The translations under genes and the position numbers were made by a program. The notes under the pieces were generated by a model that made no database searches, was not told the origin of the DNA, and saw only the letters and a program-made list of their open reading frames with translations. This document shows positions 32,466-43,564 of a DNA stretch of 64,000 bases, piece after piece. Each line of letters starts with the position of its first letter. Positions within the stretch are counted from its first letter, which is position 1. The stretch lies in assembly GCA_029204225.1 (NCBI GenBank), contig CM055098.1, positions 6,111,746 through 6,175,745 of the forward strand, written 5' to 3'. Source of the DNA: Diphasiastrum complanatum (Eukaryota; Streptophyta; Lycopodiopsida; Lycopodiales; Lycopodiaceae).

Positions 32466-32561
32466 TGTGAAGAATTGCAAAACATATCTATCTTACATAT
32501 GTTGATTTTGGGGGTTCTTTTTGTGTGGTTCCCCACGTGTGAAGTTGCTGGATTTTTCACA
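32466..32561 (+). repeat. Shortened 3' LTR of element I
   Basis: It contains the first 50 or so and the last 45 or so bases of the 773-bp 5' LTR joined together, then the CTAGC target duplication. The middle, about 680 bp, has been lost. Confidence 0.9.
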
Positions 32562-32566
32562 CTAGC

Positions 32567-34490
32567 CTACCCAAAAAACTTTAATTTTTTAAAAAAAATT
32601 GAATTTTTTTTGTAGCCAAATTGAGTAGCAAGCCTATGTGCTAGCCACGAAAAAAGTTAAATAAATGATTAAAACACACACACACACACACACACACAGA
32701 CACACACACACATCTAAAAAAAAATTGGGAGCCGACTCGGACAGCATGCTGGTGTGCTATCCAAATCAGCTTCAAAAACAGTTTAAAACAAGCACGTCGG
32801 TTTGCTAGCTTTTATAGCTTCATGAACATTTTTCCACAATAAAAAATAAACCTATATTTAAAGAATAACAAAGTACCTTGTGATGGACGTTCAAAATTTG
32901 ATGGATAGTCAATTTTCAACTGTATCAAACGACAATTCTTTCATAAAAAATCATGTAGTGTCATAAAAAGAGTAGCGCACCATGTGCAACCTTTTTGTTG
33001 GATCATGGGTCGAAGAAACTTGCAAAAAATTTACTTGTAGAATGTCAAAAGCCTTTTTCTTGTGAAAAACAAAAAGGATGCTTCCAAGATTAAGAGTCTT
33101 TGACTATGTGAGCAAATCGCTTCACTGTGAGTTAAAAGAATACATAGCTCGATCATCCAACATCATGACCCATTAATGACCTAGACGTGAGCCAGCAAAA
33201 TGCAAGAATTCGTGTTGGATTCTGTTAATGATCCTAAGAACCCATGTTGGGTAGTATCGATTATTCATAGATCTAAATAATAATAGATCAATGGTCGATA
33301 ATTTGGGCCTAGGTAAGATACATAAGTCATGAGTCACCTATGAAGTTAGGTTTAATAGGTCAGGTCAGTTCTTGTTGGGTTATGTCACTAACTTGGGTCA
33401 AAGTCTTGGTACATTTATCCCAATTTGGTTGCCCAAAAAATCATTAGGATAATTGCTTATCATCATTCACAAAGATGCATAAAGTTTTGTACTACATTCT
33501 ATGTACGGAATACTAGGATTCCAAAACAAGCATTTTGGAGCACTATCCTCTTCAGAACACATTTTGATGTAACTATAGGAATATGTATTTCTTAGCTCAT
33601 TTGAGGATATATGTTTTATGCACTTTCAATGTGCCTTACATGTATTGGGTTATTTCAAGTCATTTTGTTTGACTTGGTTGTCTATTCTTGTATAATTTTG
33701 GTTCAATGTAGTGATACTTTTATGTTATAATATGAGTTTTGACTACACCTCTTCGTCCATCAACTTCTCATAAAAAATCATTGTTGAATTAGTGAATTGA
33801 CCTGTCTACATTTATTGATTATGCAAGAATTTTCCTCAAAAGGGCATGGTTTTTCAAACTTGATTCATTAGCTCTTGTCAATATGTAAAGCTTCACACAT
33901 ATCCCCTCAGATTCAAAGTCCTCCTCTCATTTTGATATGATTGCAACTTATTTTCTCAATTGGAATACCTTGAGGCTTTAATTAAACTTGGTTAATTATT
34001 TGGAATCCAATTTTTTTGAACCATGCTCTACAAGTAAATGAGCTTGTTGAAAGAAGCATTGTTCAAGCTTCTTGTCTATATCCATAAAACTAGTTTCAAC
34101 GCTGCTTGTCAATAGAATATAAAAAGAGTGCATGCACATTATTAGACGATTGAAATAATCTAATCGTTAAACTTGAGTTCAATCATGAATAGAATTGTCC
34201 GATCATCATAGTTGTAGTTATTCCTTAATTTTGTCCACAAAAAAAATCTCATATACACTTAACAAGAGTAAAAGTTTTATCATCATTGATTGTATTGAAC
34301 ACGTCCTTACATAAGAATGTTGGCTATATTGTAAGTGCATCGTCACCTTCTCAATGGCCCTTCAATGCTCGCACATATCAATTGAGTAGTTGGAAAATCA
34401 CCATAATTTTTCTATTCATGTGTGTGTAATGTTAGCTTATTTCCACTTTAAAAAAAAAATGTTGAATGATTATTAAACATTCATGATTAG
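32567..34490. other. Intron of the CCDC13-like gene, right part
   Basis: AT-rich, with an interrupted (CA)n tract at 32674-32712. No gene is seen until the acceptor at 34489-34490. Confidence 0.55.
32674..32712. repeat. (CA)n microsatellite
   Basis: About 19 CA units with a single GA interruption near 32699. Confidence 0.95.
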
Positions 34491-34547
34491 GTTTTAGAAG
34501 ATGGAGGAGGATGGAAAGGTCGAGGCCAACAAATTTGTCTTTTAAAG
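34491..34547 (+). CDS. CCDC13: CCDC13-like gene, exon (19 codons)
   Basis: The acceptor is ATGATTAG at 34483-34490 and the donor is GTATTC at 34548. Phase 0 at both ends gives VLEDGGGWKGRGQQICLLK. The W-K-G-R-x-Q-Q-I-x-x-L block corresponds to WRGRAQQILVL in animal CCDC13 as I recall it, and is the most distinctive match. An alternative acceptor seven bases downstream (GTTTTAG) would break the frame with the preceding exon, so the upstream AG is chosen. Confidence 0.75.
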
Positions 34548-34684
34548 GTATTCTATGCTATTTAGGTATTAATATACAGTGTAGTTTTGAACTCTTTTAC
34601 GATGATGTTGTCAAGTTGCACCTTTCGACAACTCACTATCTTGGAATGAAAAAATAAGAATTACGTTTGTCACTTGTTATATAG

Positions 34685-34810
34685 GATAAGATTACAGAAT
34701 TGAAAGGCAAGATCCAACTATCAAGTCTAGAAGATTTTCAAAGAAGCAAATTCGAAGCTCGAGAGATGATTCAAAAACAACGTCTCGAGAGTTTGGTTGC
34801 AGACTTCTTG
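34685..34810 (+). CDS. CCDC13: CCDC13-like gene, exon (42 codons)
   Basis: It follows a 137-bp intron. The acceptor is TTATATAG at 34684 and the donor is GTTAGTCC at 34811, phase 0. The peptide starts DKITELKGKIQLSSLEDF and ends KQRLESLVADFL, a heptad-rich helix equivalent to the region after the QQI block in CCDC13. The first coil (K-ITELKGKI) aligns with SKVQELEKQL of the animal protein from memory. The next exon is 25.2 kb away at 59992. Confidence 0.73.
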
Positions 34811-36719
34811 GTTAGTCCACCTTACTTCTTGTAGTGACCTAGTTAAGTATCATAATTTTTTGTCATAAATTATTGTAGATGAGAGATATAATTGGTTGGT
34901 TCCTTTAGAATGTCCCAACGATTGAAAACTTCTGTAAAGTGTGTGCAATTTTATTAGGGGAACTTTTGTTTTTTCTCATTGAGTATGTTGATGAGAATCT
35001 TTGTACATTTCATTTATTTATTCAGTTTCACTCCAACCAAATTCATTTATTTTCTCCTTGTTACATGTATCAATCAATGCAAGGATTTCCTTTTTGAATA
35101 TTCTTGTACTTCCTAGTATTGACATTATTGTATGTACTATCAACTTGGCTATGTTGTCAGAGTTAGAGAAAGCAAACCAAGATTGAAGTAATGTTCAATC
35201 AAAACTTAATAGTTTCAATTAGACAATAAAGAGAGTTATCTTCAAAGAGGATCTATTACGAGAAGCTACTCAACCTAAAGCTAACTCTTATGCAAACTCT
35301 ATAAAGGAATGAATCATTTTTGAGAGTAACATCTCCTACTTGGTAGGTGATGTATGTGGAAGCTTATGACTTCTCTAAGTGTTTCATGATGTAAATATGT
35401 AGACCCACCCAAAGATAAAACTCTAGAACCAACTTGTTTTGTATTGCAAGTTTGTACAATCAATGTACTAAATGTGATGCTTTGTACATTCACTGAGATA
35501 TTCACCAAATATTTAGTTTCTTGAAATTAAGGTGTGGAATAGGCTGGCCTTGTTTTCAACAAGGTAGAGAGGGAGGCAAAGAGAATCAAATGGTCATTTA
35601 TTTTTTTGCTATTATTTGTTTGAGATGAGAGTTTGCAACATCACAGAGAAAAGAAAAAGAATTCAGGGAAACCTTGACGCATGTACTTATTATGGACTAT
35701 TCCATGCAACAATATCGATAGAACTATTACAGAGTACATCCTTGTTGATGAAGTGAATGTACAACATTATCAAACTTATGAACTAACCAAATATGTTGCC
35801 AAATCAATGCTATTAATAGGCTAAATATGATATATGTTGAGCCAATGTAAAAATATGATATTCTAAAAGCTACTATATATCAAAGCACTTGTAATTTGTG
35901 ATCCACACTTGCCTATGTATAAGGTTCATACGATTGAAACTAGTTTCAAAGTGTCCTCTAACTCTAGCCTAGGTCTACTTAGAAGCCTCAATTAAGTTTA
36001 GGTCTACAATCAACATCCTAAGACCTCATGATACCAATATCCAATAATAGATAGATGACTTCTATAATGGCATGAATAAAGAAAGGACCAAAACTCAAAT
36101 CATATGATCTATTGCCAAATATTGATGAATAATAACATAGGGCCCAAGGCCTAAATACTTACTGATGACACTCTCGGAACAACAATGAACATGACATTTC
36201 AAAGCATCACACATAACAAAATAGACAACAAATTGCTATACAATATAGCCATCTCCAACTAGGAAGATCTTATGAGCACTAACTATTACTCATTGAATAA
36301 TGATAATCCAATCTTTAACAAAGAGCTTAAGCCTCCCACCAAGAATTCGCAAAGCACAAAAATATCAACCGTCAAAATAATGTGTGGAGCTTCTTGTGTT
36401 CTTTGTGGACCTCTAGAAATTCCACTCTAGAAGTTACTATGGATTAGGGCTAACATCAACTATTTGCCAAGCCATATGTGCCTAGTGGAAATACCAATGA
36501 AAACAAATCATGTGATTCAACAAGGGCCTCATGAGCCCAAATAATAATCAATTGTATGACTAAATGTCTTAGGGGTCTAAAAAAGGCCCCATTGATATGA
36601 TGTTTGCGTATGTGTCCATGGTTGTCTCCCATTGAAAAGCATTTCCCTAGATGTTGGCTAATATTAGTAGCACATATTGAGAATAGAATATGATGTGACT
36701 ATTGTAACTTATGATGCTC
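34811..36719. other. Start of the 25-kb intron, unassigned
   Basis: No coding region or recognisable element. The short frames at 35001-35508 have no domain. Confidence 0.5.
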
Positions 36720-36764
36720 CATGACGAGGGTGATGGATCTGTGAAAAAAATCTGTCGTAAGAAC

Positions 36765-37234
36765 TTGGCAGGCTTGTAAGCAGTTGCATCACTGCATCTT
36801 GATCGTCTATGACAGATCCGACAACGGCCGTTTGTTAGCAGGTTCTTGAATTGATTAATGTGATTCTACAGAGAATCACCATTCGTCATCTTGAGGGAGT
36901 AGAATTTCTTCCTGAGATGTAGCTTAGAAGCTATATTTCGCACTTCGTGTAGCATGCTCAAGATGTCCCAGACTTCTTTTGATGTCAGAGCCTCAGATAC
37001 ATGGCCGATCTATGTATCCGTGATATTGCGGATGACCAGTGCGAAAGCCTTTCCATCCTTTAGCTTCCATCTGACGATTGTTGTGTCGTTTGCTTCGGGT
37101 TTCCCTTCTGCACCTGTGACAATGTCATACAATTCCTTTGCCATTAGTACAGTTTTCATCTTAAATTTCCACAGATGGTAATTGGCTCCATCAAGCTTGT
37201 CCATGAGAGGACTGGCTTTCCCTTGAGAATCCAT
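36765..37234 (-). pseudogene. gag fragment of copia element G
   Basis: ATG at 37232-37234 starts MDSQGKASPLMDKLDGANYH, then LWKFKMKTVL, the typical copia gag start (YHLWKFKMK). It continues KDGKAFALVIRNITD to a TAG near 37010, then in frame through further gag sequence matching K (KEVWDILS, HLRKKFYSLKM) to about 36765. No zinc knuckle or protease is left. Confidence 0.82.
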
Positions 37235-37392
37235 GTGGAAGAATTAGCCTAAGTGATAGGTGAAACTATCAGTGACTTAAGTATGAAAATCTGATATTGG
37301 AAAAATACAGAACAAGAAGACAATTACTCTATCGGTTAGTAGAGTCTTGTACTGTGGAAGCTAATCAAGCTATGAACATGGCTCTGATACCA

Positions 37393-38455
37393 TGTTGGGA
37401 GAGAGAGAGAACGAATAAATGACGAACAAGACGCGAACCAGAAACGAACTCGAACAAGAAACGAACGAGTAGCGAACTCGAACAGAAAATATTCGTGCAC
37501 AGCGGAATGAGTTAAATGACTCTCTTCCTTAGCATGACTACGCCTATCAGAATGAATAGAACAGATAGTGATTGAAATCACGGTCATTCTAGATTACGTA
37601 GCCAAACCTTTGAATGGACGAAGCGCTAGAAGAATAATTTGTCGCGAATGATTCGCGAAGTGCTAGACAGTGCTCTACTGATAATTAGTCGCAAATTATT
37701 CGTGAAAGATAAGAATAAAAATTAATCGTTCATTATCAGAAAGAACAACTAGAACAATCAGACAGAAAGAAGAATAAGCATAGCAATATTGACAGATCTT
37801 AAACACAAAATAAATGAACTGTGTCAGATTAAGTATAGCAAGTATACAGATCAATAATGCGATAGAGCACAAGACAGTAGCGGACGAAACCGCGTGCCCT
37901 ACCAAGCTTATTTCTATCTATAATGAGGAATATAACCTCCTTTGCTTGTTCTAGACTTATCTTGCTCTTCTAGCGTACACTGCTTCATCGTCAGCTCTTA
38001 AATACACAGCTGGTATCTACTATATACAAGATATTACAGGTGTGCAGATATGAAAGTACAGAGTGGATGTGTTGTCTGTAGGAGACCGTGGGTGGCTATA
38101 GTCGTTGTTCAATCTGTTAGCGCAACTGTAAAGGGTGAGTGTGAAAAAGGGTGTGATGTCAAGTGAACGTTCGTGATGATGCAAGAGTGCGTCACTCTTA
38201 CGAATGGCCTTAGGATAAGATCTACAGGGTGCCTTAGCTTTTAGGACACTTTGCCATTCTGTGAGGTAGTGTCCTCCTTTCGCCTGTCACCATGACTTGT
38301 GTAAGAACACAGTGTCGCGATTCATTTGCCTTTTATTCGTCTATGCGAATTTGCGTGTAAAAATGCAGACTGCATGACAACGTTAGAAAATATATAGCAT
38401 GAATGGAGGCAGATTAAAATTGGGATTTAGGAGAGTGGAAGGAGTAAATCCAACA
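37393..38455 (-). repeat. 5' LTR of element G
   Basis: 1,063 bp with TGTTGG...CCAACA inverted ends, next to the primer site. It contains clustered NNGCGAA words (CGCGAA, TGCGAAT) and the CATGACTACGCCTATCA word shared with LTRs H and K. Confidence 0.85.
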
Positions 38456-38729
38456 ATATTTGCTACATTTGTTTATATGGCAATTGAGGCCAATTTCATA
38501 TTAGACTTAGAGTTTGACTTTTCAAAGTTATATTAGTCTAAATGCATTTGAATAAACACTTTTGGAAAGTGTGGGAAAGTTTAGAAGTCGAATTTGAATA
38601 AATTCAAATTTGAATGTTGGGTACATTGAATCTAGTCCTAAAAATAGTAGGGTTTTTCATATTGGAGGGAAACCAAGTGGCAAGTTAGATTTTGGACCTG
38701 TTATAAAAGGATGTAACTCATGGATAGAG

Positions 38730-38792
<63 letters not shown>

Positions 38793-38836
38793 CATTAATG
38801 CTTATACATGGTTTTCTTGGGTTCTACTATCCATTG
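38456..38836 (+). repeat. LTR fragment of family M with (CT)n
   Basis: About 340 bp match the reverse complement of 42640-42990 at roughly 85%, including GTTGGGTACATT and a promoter-like GTTATAAAAGGATGTAACTC (about 38700). It is cut on both sides by the LTRs of G and H, so it was there first. A (CT)n run occupies 38736-38786. Confidence 0.7.
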
Positions 38837-40496
38837 TGTTGGAAAGAGGTGTGTAAAAGATAGGTCTAAAAGAATCAAATAACAATTATTCAAATGACAA
38901 GAAAGAAAATTTATCGTGCTCAATGGAATAAACTATCTTCCTTTTTCTTCATGCATGACTACGCCTATCAATTTCGAACAAAACAATAGTAATAAAAAAT
39001 CATGTTTGATCTTATAGTAACTAACTTTGAAATCATTAGTACTACAGTGATTACGTAGTTAAACATTTAAGCATTGAATTATCAGACAAATAATCTGTCG
39101 CGAAGAATTACAGAAATGCATACATTCTGAGACAAACCTGAACGCAATAAAAGATAGTATTAATTCAGTTTGAAACGAAACAGAGATAAATAAGTACAAC
39201 AAGTTTGCGGATCGAAGCCGCGTACTCTAAGCTATTTTTGAGCGACTAAATAAAAAGTCTGAATTAAGCACAATTACTAACAAGTGGTAAGCGCAATAGC
39301 AATCTCTAATCAACTCTAAAAAACTGAGCTAGAATGCTCAAGGGTGTTCAAGCTCGTAGGCTTGAAAGAGAGCTAACTATTCAATACTTGATCTGATATG
39401 ATCTGATTTGATCATAAGATGTTAAAATATGAACAACTATTTATACTAAGCAATTAGGTCGTTAAATGTGGCTGCCAGTTGACTGGAGTTTGTTGGCATT
39501 CATCCAATTTTTTTCAGAAGTTGCTTCCTGATCAGCGGTGACATTTGGCCGTAAACAGTCTGTTTGTGTAAATGAATGTAACTGTCACTCTACATAAATG
39601 AACGTGAAACTATCATCAGAAAAAATGACAGTGTCGCAAAAAGACGACAATGTCAGCTTTTTGTGAGAAATATGACAGTGTCACAAAATCTCATTTTCTC
39701 AATATTTGGGATGGTGTAGGAATCCAGAATTAAGACTATTCATTAACACAAAGTATTCTCAAAGAGAAGAGAGAGATGGTTAGATGACCCTCTTGTAGAA
39801 ACTTGTGGACAGCCAATATGAATAGTAGATTGCTTAACAAAAGTGTCTTATACAAATGGGATGCATACATATATATAGTCCTATCTAACTTCATGACTAT
39901 TGGCTATCCAACTACTTGACTATTGGCTGCCAACTACTTGACTATTGACTATCCAACTTTATATAAGTTACATAAAAAGAATAAGGTACCTCCAATATGT
40001 CAAGTTGGGGTACTTAATGTCTCAAATAGGCCTAGTGGACCCATGAGTCCCTACCAAGTTAATTTCATACTAACTTAGCTAACTCTAAGTTTAATAGGCC
40101 TAATATAATAAATGACCATGGTTACACAACTCTCGACCTTTTGGGTCAAAGTAACCTATGGTAATGTAAGCAATTCCATTTACATTCCAACAGATAGCTC
40201 CACATTTTGCCAAAGTCATTTTCTTAATATTTGAGGCATTTTGAAAAATGCGAAAAATGCAACACTGTATTTTTACTTGCAATTTTTGACAGTGTTGCTT
40301 TGAGAGAAAATTGACTATAGCAAAAAGACGACAGTGTCGGGTTTTGTAGTGAGAGAAAATTTTTGACACTGTTGTCAAACTCTATGTATTTCTACAGACC
40401 GTGTAAAACACGAAAAAATCCGCAGAACTGGATAAATAGTTGGATGAAGATTAAAAACCGTTTAGTCGCTTAGTAGGAAGGTAAAAAAATCCAACA
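38837..40496 (-). repeat. 3' LTR of element H (interrupted)
   Basis: TGTTGG...CCAACA ends, 1,660 bp in total, or about 1,177 bp without the inserted solo LTR and its duplication. Matches to LTR K include TTTGAAATC-TTAG-ACTACA-TGATT and ATGCATACATTCTGA. ACAGTGTCG(C) words recur several times near 39630-39680 and 40260-40370, flanking the insertion. Confidence 0.85.
39715..40192 (-). repeat. Solo LTR inside LTR H
   Basis: 478 bp with TGTAGGAATCC at the left and CATTCCAACA at the right (TG...CA on the minus strand). It has no primer site or internal region. The flanks GATGG (39710-39714) and GATAG (40193-40197) look like a 5-bp duplication with one change. It matches the LTR of P (19858-20340), including the TCTCGACCTTTTGGGTCAAA block. 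Confidence 0.8.
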
Positions 40497-40503
40497 CTTC
40501 CCC

Positions 40504-41340
40504 TTAATCTGAATCCATGAATGCCTTGACCTTCAAACTTAGTTTCGCACAGAACTTTCTGTGTGCATCCAAGCTTAATGCTTTAGTAAAAATATCTGTT
40601 GTCATATCTTGTGTTCGACAGTACTTCAATCTGACCTCTTTGCCGAGAACTTTGCTTCTGACATAATGATACTTCAAATGTCGGAGCATATTGATTCAGA
40701 CTATCTGAAAGTAAGTTTCTCAACCAAATCGCTTCATTTGTAGCTTGTGAGGCTGCAATATACTATGATTCTATAAAATATAGAGCTATCGAAGATTGCT
40801 TGCGACTGTTCCAAGGAAATTAGACCATTGTTGAGGAAGAATGTAAACCCGAAAGTGGATCTACGAGTGTCTACATCTCCTGTCCAACTTGCATTTGTAA
40901 AACCAATGAGTAAATTGAGTTTGTCGTTGTTGACTGCTCCATAACAAATGCAAAAAGTCCATAATAGCTCGAAGATATCTCATGACTCTGATCAGAGCCT
41001 TCCAATGTGTTACACCAGGGTTGGTCATATACTGACTTAAAGAGCTGACTGCAAAAACTATATCTGGCCTGGTACAGATTATTGCGTACAGAAGAGATCC
41101 TAGTATTGCATGATAAGGATACTCACACATCTTCTCATTCTCTTGAATTGTTTTAGGACATTGGTCCTTTGACAATTTGAGACCTGGTTCCATTGGTGAG
41201 AGAGCTAACTTGTAATTAATCGGACTATATCTAACTAACATATTGTAGATTTACCTCTGTTGAGTAATGTAGATCAACTTTCGATTTATGTGCTCTACGG
41301 ATTTGAATAGCAAGGCAGAAATGAGCTTCATCCAGATTGG
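40504..41340 (-). pseudogene. RT end and RNase H fragments of element H
   Basis: The minus frames read MLVRYSPINYKLALSPMEPG, ILGSLLYAIICTRPDIVFAV and THWKALIRVMRYL, the copia RT/RNase H junction. Then follow RNase H pieces and the end, HYVRSKVLGKEVRLKYCRTQ and DIFTKALS, next to the polypurine tract. Frameshifts occur near 40950 and 40700. The YVDD portion is absent. Confidence 0.82.
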
Positions 41341-42444
41341 TCATGTCGAATTCAGAAGATAGCATTGACTTGCCTTCTTTTATTAGATACATTCATAGTA
41401 TGTGGACTTGTCAAGCTAGTATGCTTAATCTTGAAGATCTACACTTTTGCTCATCTTATGATCTTGATCTCTATGATCTTTGTGACATTTATGAGGCATG
41501 GAAGTCTCGGATTTCCATCTCTATGGTGCAGCCATCTTCATGCAAGTTCAACTTTCAAATCAAAGATCATCATCAAGCATGGAGGAGGCACATTGAATTA
41601 GTGGCAAATTGGTGGAGTACTCTTCAAAAAAATTGGCAAGAGATTTCTACCAAAGAGATCTTATCATGGATTTGGTGAGGTGTTGCTATGATGGATCCTT
41701 TTTCTGGTTTTCTACTTCATATACATACAAAAGGATCCACTCAAAAAGTTTCACAAACTTCTCAAATGATCTAGTACCTTTCCAAACTATCTTTTTGAGG
41801 AGTGTGAAAAATTGGCAAAAATCTAGCTTGGCAATTTTATGTCTTTTATGTTTGTGAGTACATTTCACATGTGTGGAGCATGTTCCCACATGTGTAAAAT
41901 AGTTTATCATAGCTTTACGGGTTTCATAAATTTTTTATGTCAAGCTTCTTTGTGTAGAGTTGTGATAGGGCCAAAAATTGGCATATATGACAAATCGGCA
42001 AAATCCACATGTAATGTCTCTATTGAGCCAAAAGTGAATCATGATGCAATGTCGAGCTAGATAGGCACATGAATAGGGTTTTGACACTTGTAATATAGTA
42101 ATTTGATGAGCGATGGAGTCAAAGGTCGGTTTTGGTCAAGGGGTCCAATAGGAATTAAGAACTCTTCAAGAGGGGTCCAATAAGATTAAGGAGGTGATGA
42201 CTAGGGGTCCAATAGAATTGAGGAGGATATCATTAGGGGTCCAATAGCATGCAAGGAGAGATCTCCACAAACTCTATATGTACTTCTACTTATGATCATT
42301 ATGTAAGTTGAGTTCTTGAGTCAATCTTTGTATGGTAAAATTTGCTTGTTCAATCTTCTCTCTCTACTCGAGTTGAATTAGCTCAATCTACTTGAATGAT
42401 CTTTGGTTAGAAAGAGAAATACACTACCAATCTCACCAATGTAG
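41341..42444 (+). mobile_element. 3' region and LTR start of a copia element related to I
   Basis: 41396-41812 matches the 3' untranslated part of element I and the phrase at 56284 (TTCATAGTATGTGGACT-GTC). A purine tract GAGGAG leads to a probable LTR start TGTGAAAAATTGG at 41813. No coding domain is present. The LTR's far end is not clear because family M sequence follows at about 42445. Confidence 0.55.
42140..42267 (+). repeat. 32-bp tandem repeat, four units
   Basis: GGGGTCCAATA starts at 42140, 42172, 42204 and 42236, exactly 32 bp apart. The following 21 bases are more variable (purine-rich, GA-TTAAGGAGG-like). It lies within the presumed LTR of the copia element beginning at 41813. 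Confidence 0.9.
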
Positions 42445-43162
42445 AAAAATCAGCATCTACACATAAATTGAGATGCAAACACCAATAGAACCTGATCAAA
42501 CTTGAATGAAATGATTATGTACTGTTGTTGTCCATACAAAACCAGCAAGCTACTGTATTTTACACGTATGGATCCAAAAATAACAAATATAGATCATTCT
42601 ACACATAGAATTGCAAGCAATCACCAAGATAGTGCACCAATGGATAGTAGAACCCAAGAGAACCATGTATAAGCATGAAATGAGATAGAGAAGAGAGAAG
42701 ATTGCTCTCTCCACGAGTTACATCCTTTTATAACAGGTCCAAACCCTATTTAGTCACTTGGCTTTCCCACCAAAATGGTAATCCTACTAATTTTGGGTCT
42801 AGATTTAATGTACCCAACTATTCAAATTGAATCTACTCAAACTCACATTCTAACTTTCTCACACTTTCAAAAAGTGTTTATTCAAATGAAATTCAAACTA
42901 ATGAACTTTGAAAAGTCAACCTCTAAGTCTAAAACAAGTTTTGGCCTCAATATGTCAAATATGGAAATATTGCAAAATGTGATGAAACTAGTTGAATCTT
43001 TCACACTTCAGTCATCAACAAATGCGTCCATCTTTGCCTCTATGCCTTGTTTTTTTGATCTAGATCTTGGAAATCAATCTAGAATCCATCAACAAGTGCA
43101 GAAGCTTGCTTAGGAGATCAATCACACACTTTAGGGCATTCCCACTCGGGTGAAATTTCACA
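42445..43162 (-). repeat. LTR of family M, minus orientation
   Basis: The minus strand runs from TGTGAAATTTCACCC (right end, 43162) to GATTTTTCTACA (left end, about 42445), about 0.72 kb with TG...CA ends. It carries GTTATAAAAGGATGTAACTC as a promoter-like element (about 42720-42740). The fragment at 38456-38836 is a second copy in opposite orientation. No primer site or target duplication was identified, so it may be solo or truncated. A similar 3' stretch lies at about 56690-56740. Confidence 0.55.
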
Positions 43163-43564
43163 TATGGATGATGTATGCATGTTACAAAGTGTTCTTGCAG
43201 CTTTTGAGGATCAATCAACTTTTATTGAAGAATGATGGAGAGGTGAAAGCATACTCCACAAAGGACAAGCCAAGAGAAAGGGGCAAAAAGCATCATCAAT
43301 ATTTCAAGAAGGACAAGTTAAAGGGGGAGAGTGATGAGAATTCATCACAAACATCAACAAGTTGCAAATCCAACAAGAAGTGCTTCTTTTGTGGTAAGAA
43401 GGGGCATTGTGCTTCTAATTGTTTCAAGAAGAAAGCGCTCCTCAAGCAAGCCAATCTTGCTAAAGAGAGTGAAGGTGAGTTAGAAGGGAGTTATGAAGAA
43501 GGATCTCTCATGATGTCTTTGTAATCTTCTTCTAGTTTTGAAGCTGAAAATTCATGGTGGATAG
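43163..43564 (+). pseudogene. gag end of copia element J
   Basis: The frame reads YSTKDKPRERGKKHHQYFKK, then a perfect CCHC zinc knuckle CFFCGKKGHCASNC (43381-43422), then EEGSLMMSL and a TAA at 43522. After the stop, coding-like sequence ends ENSWWI and a single G at 43564, where element K begins. The rest of the protease motif resumes at 55191. The N-terminal half of gag is missing at the junction with LTR M. Confidence 0.85.

Larger units (their letters stand above)
28902..32561 (+). mobile_element. Ty1/copia element I, internally deleted
   Basis: 5' LTR 28902-29674 (773 bp, TGTGAA...TTCACA), primer site 29675-29687, a gag-protease frame from 30843 to 32159, a short 3' untranslated part, and a 96-bp 3' LTR at 32466-32561. 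A perfect 5-bp target duplication CTAGC lies at 28897-28901 and 32562-32566. Integrase, RT and RNase H are gone, so the element depended on others. It lies in an intron of the CCDC13-like gene in the same orientation. Confidence 0.93.
36720..38455 (-). mobile_element. Copia element G: 5' LTR and gag only
   Basis: The right-hand LTR (37393-38455), primer site GCTCTGATACCA (37381-37392) and a gag fragment (37234 to about 36765) are in order on the minus strand. Everything after mid-gag, including the 3' LTR, is missing. G belongs to the same broad family as H and K, with shared LTR words such as GCATGACTACGCCTAT. Confidence 0.85.
38837..41340 (-). mobile_element. Copia element H: 3' LTR and end of pol
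   Basis: On the minus strand: RT/RNase H remnants (about 41340 to 40504), polypurine tract TAAGGGGAAG (40497-40506), then the 3' LTR 40496-38837. The LTR contains a solo LTR (39715-40192). The 5' portion was lost at about 41340, where a different copia family begins. Confidence 0.85.

Noticed and set aside
35130-35190. Additional coiled-coil exon (ELEKANQD)
   Set aside because: It has an AG before it but meets a stop with no GT donor, and the exons at 34810 and 59992 already join without a gap.
42140-42267. CRISPR-like array (11-bp repeat, 21-bp spacers)
   Set aside because: The spacers are related to one another and the setting is a plant copia LTR with no cas genes. It is a 32-bp tandem repeat.
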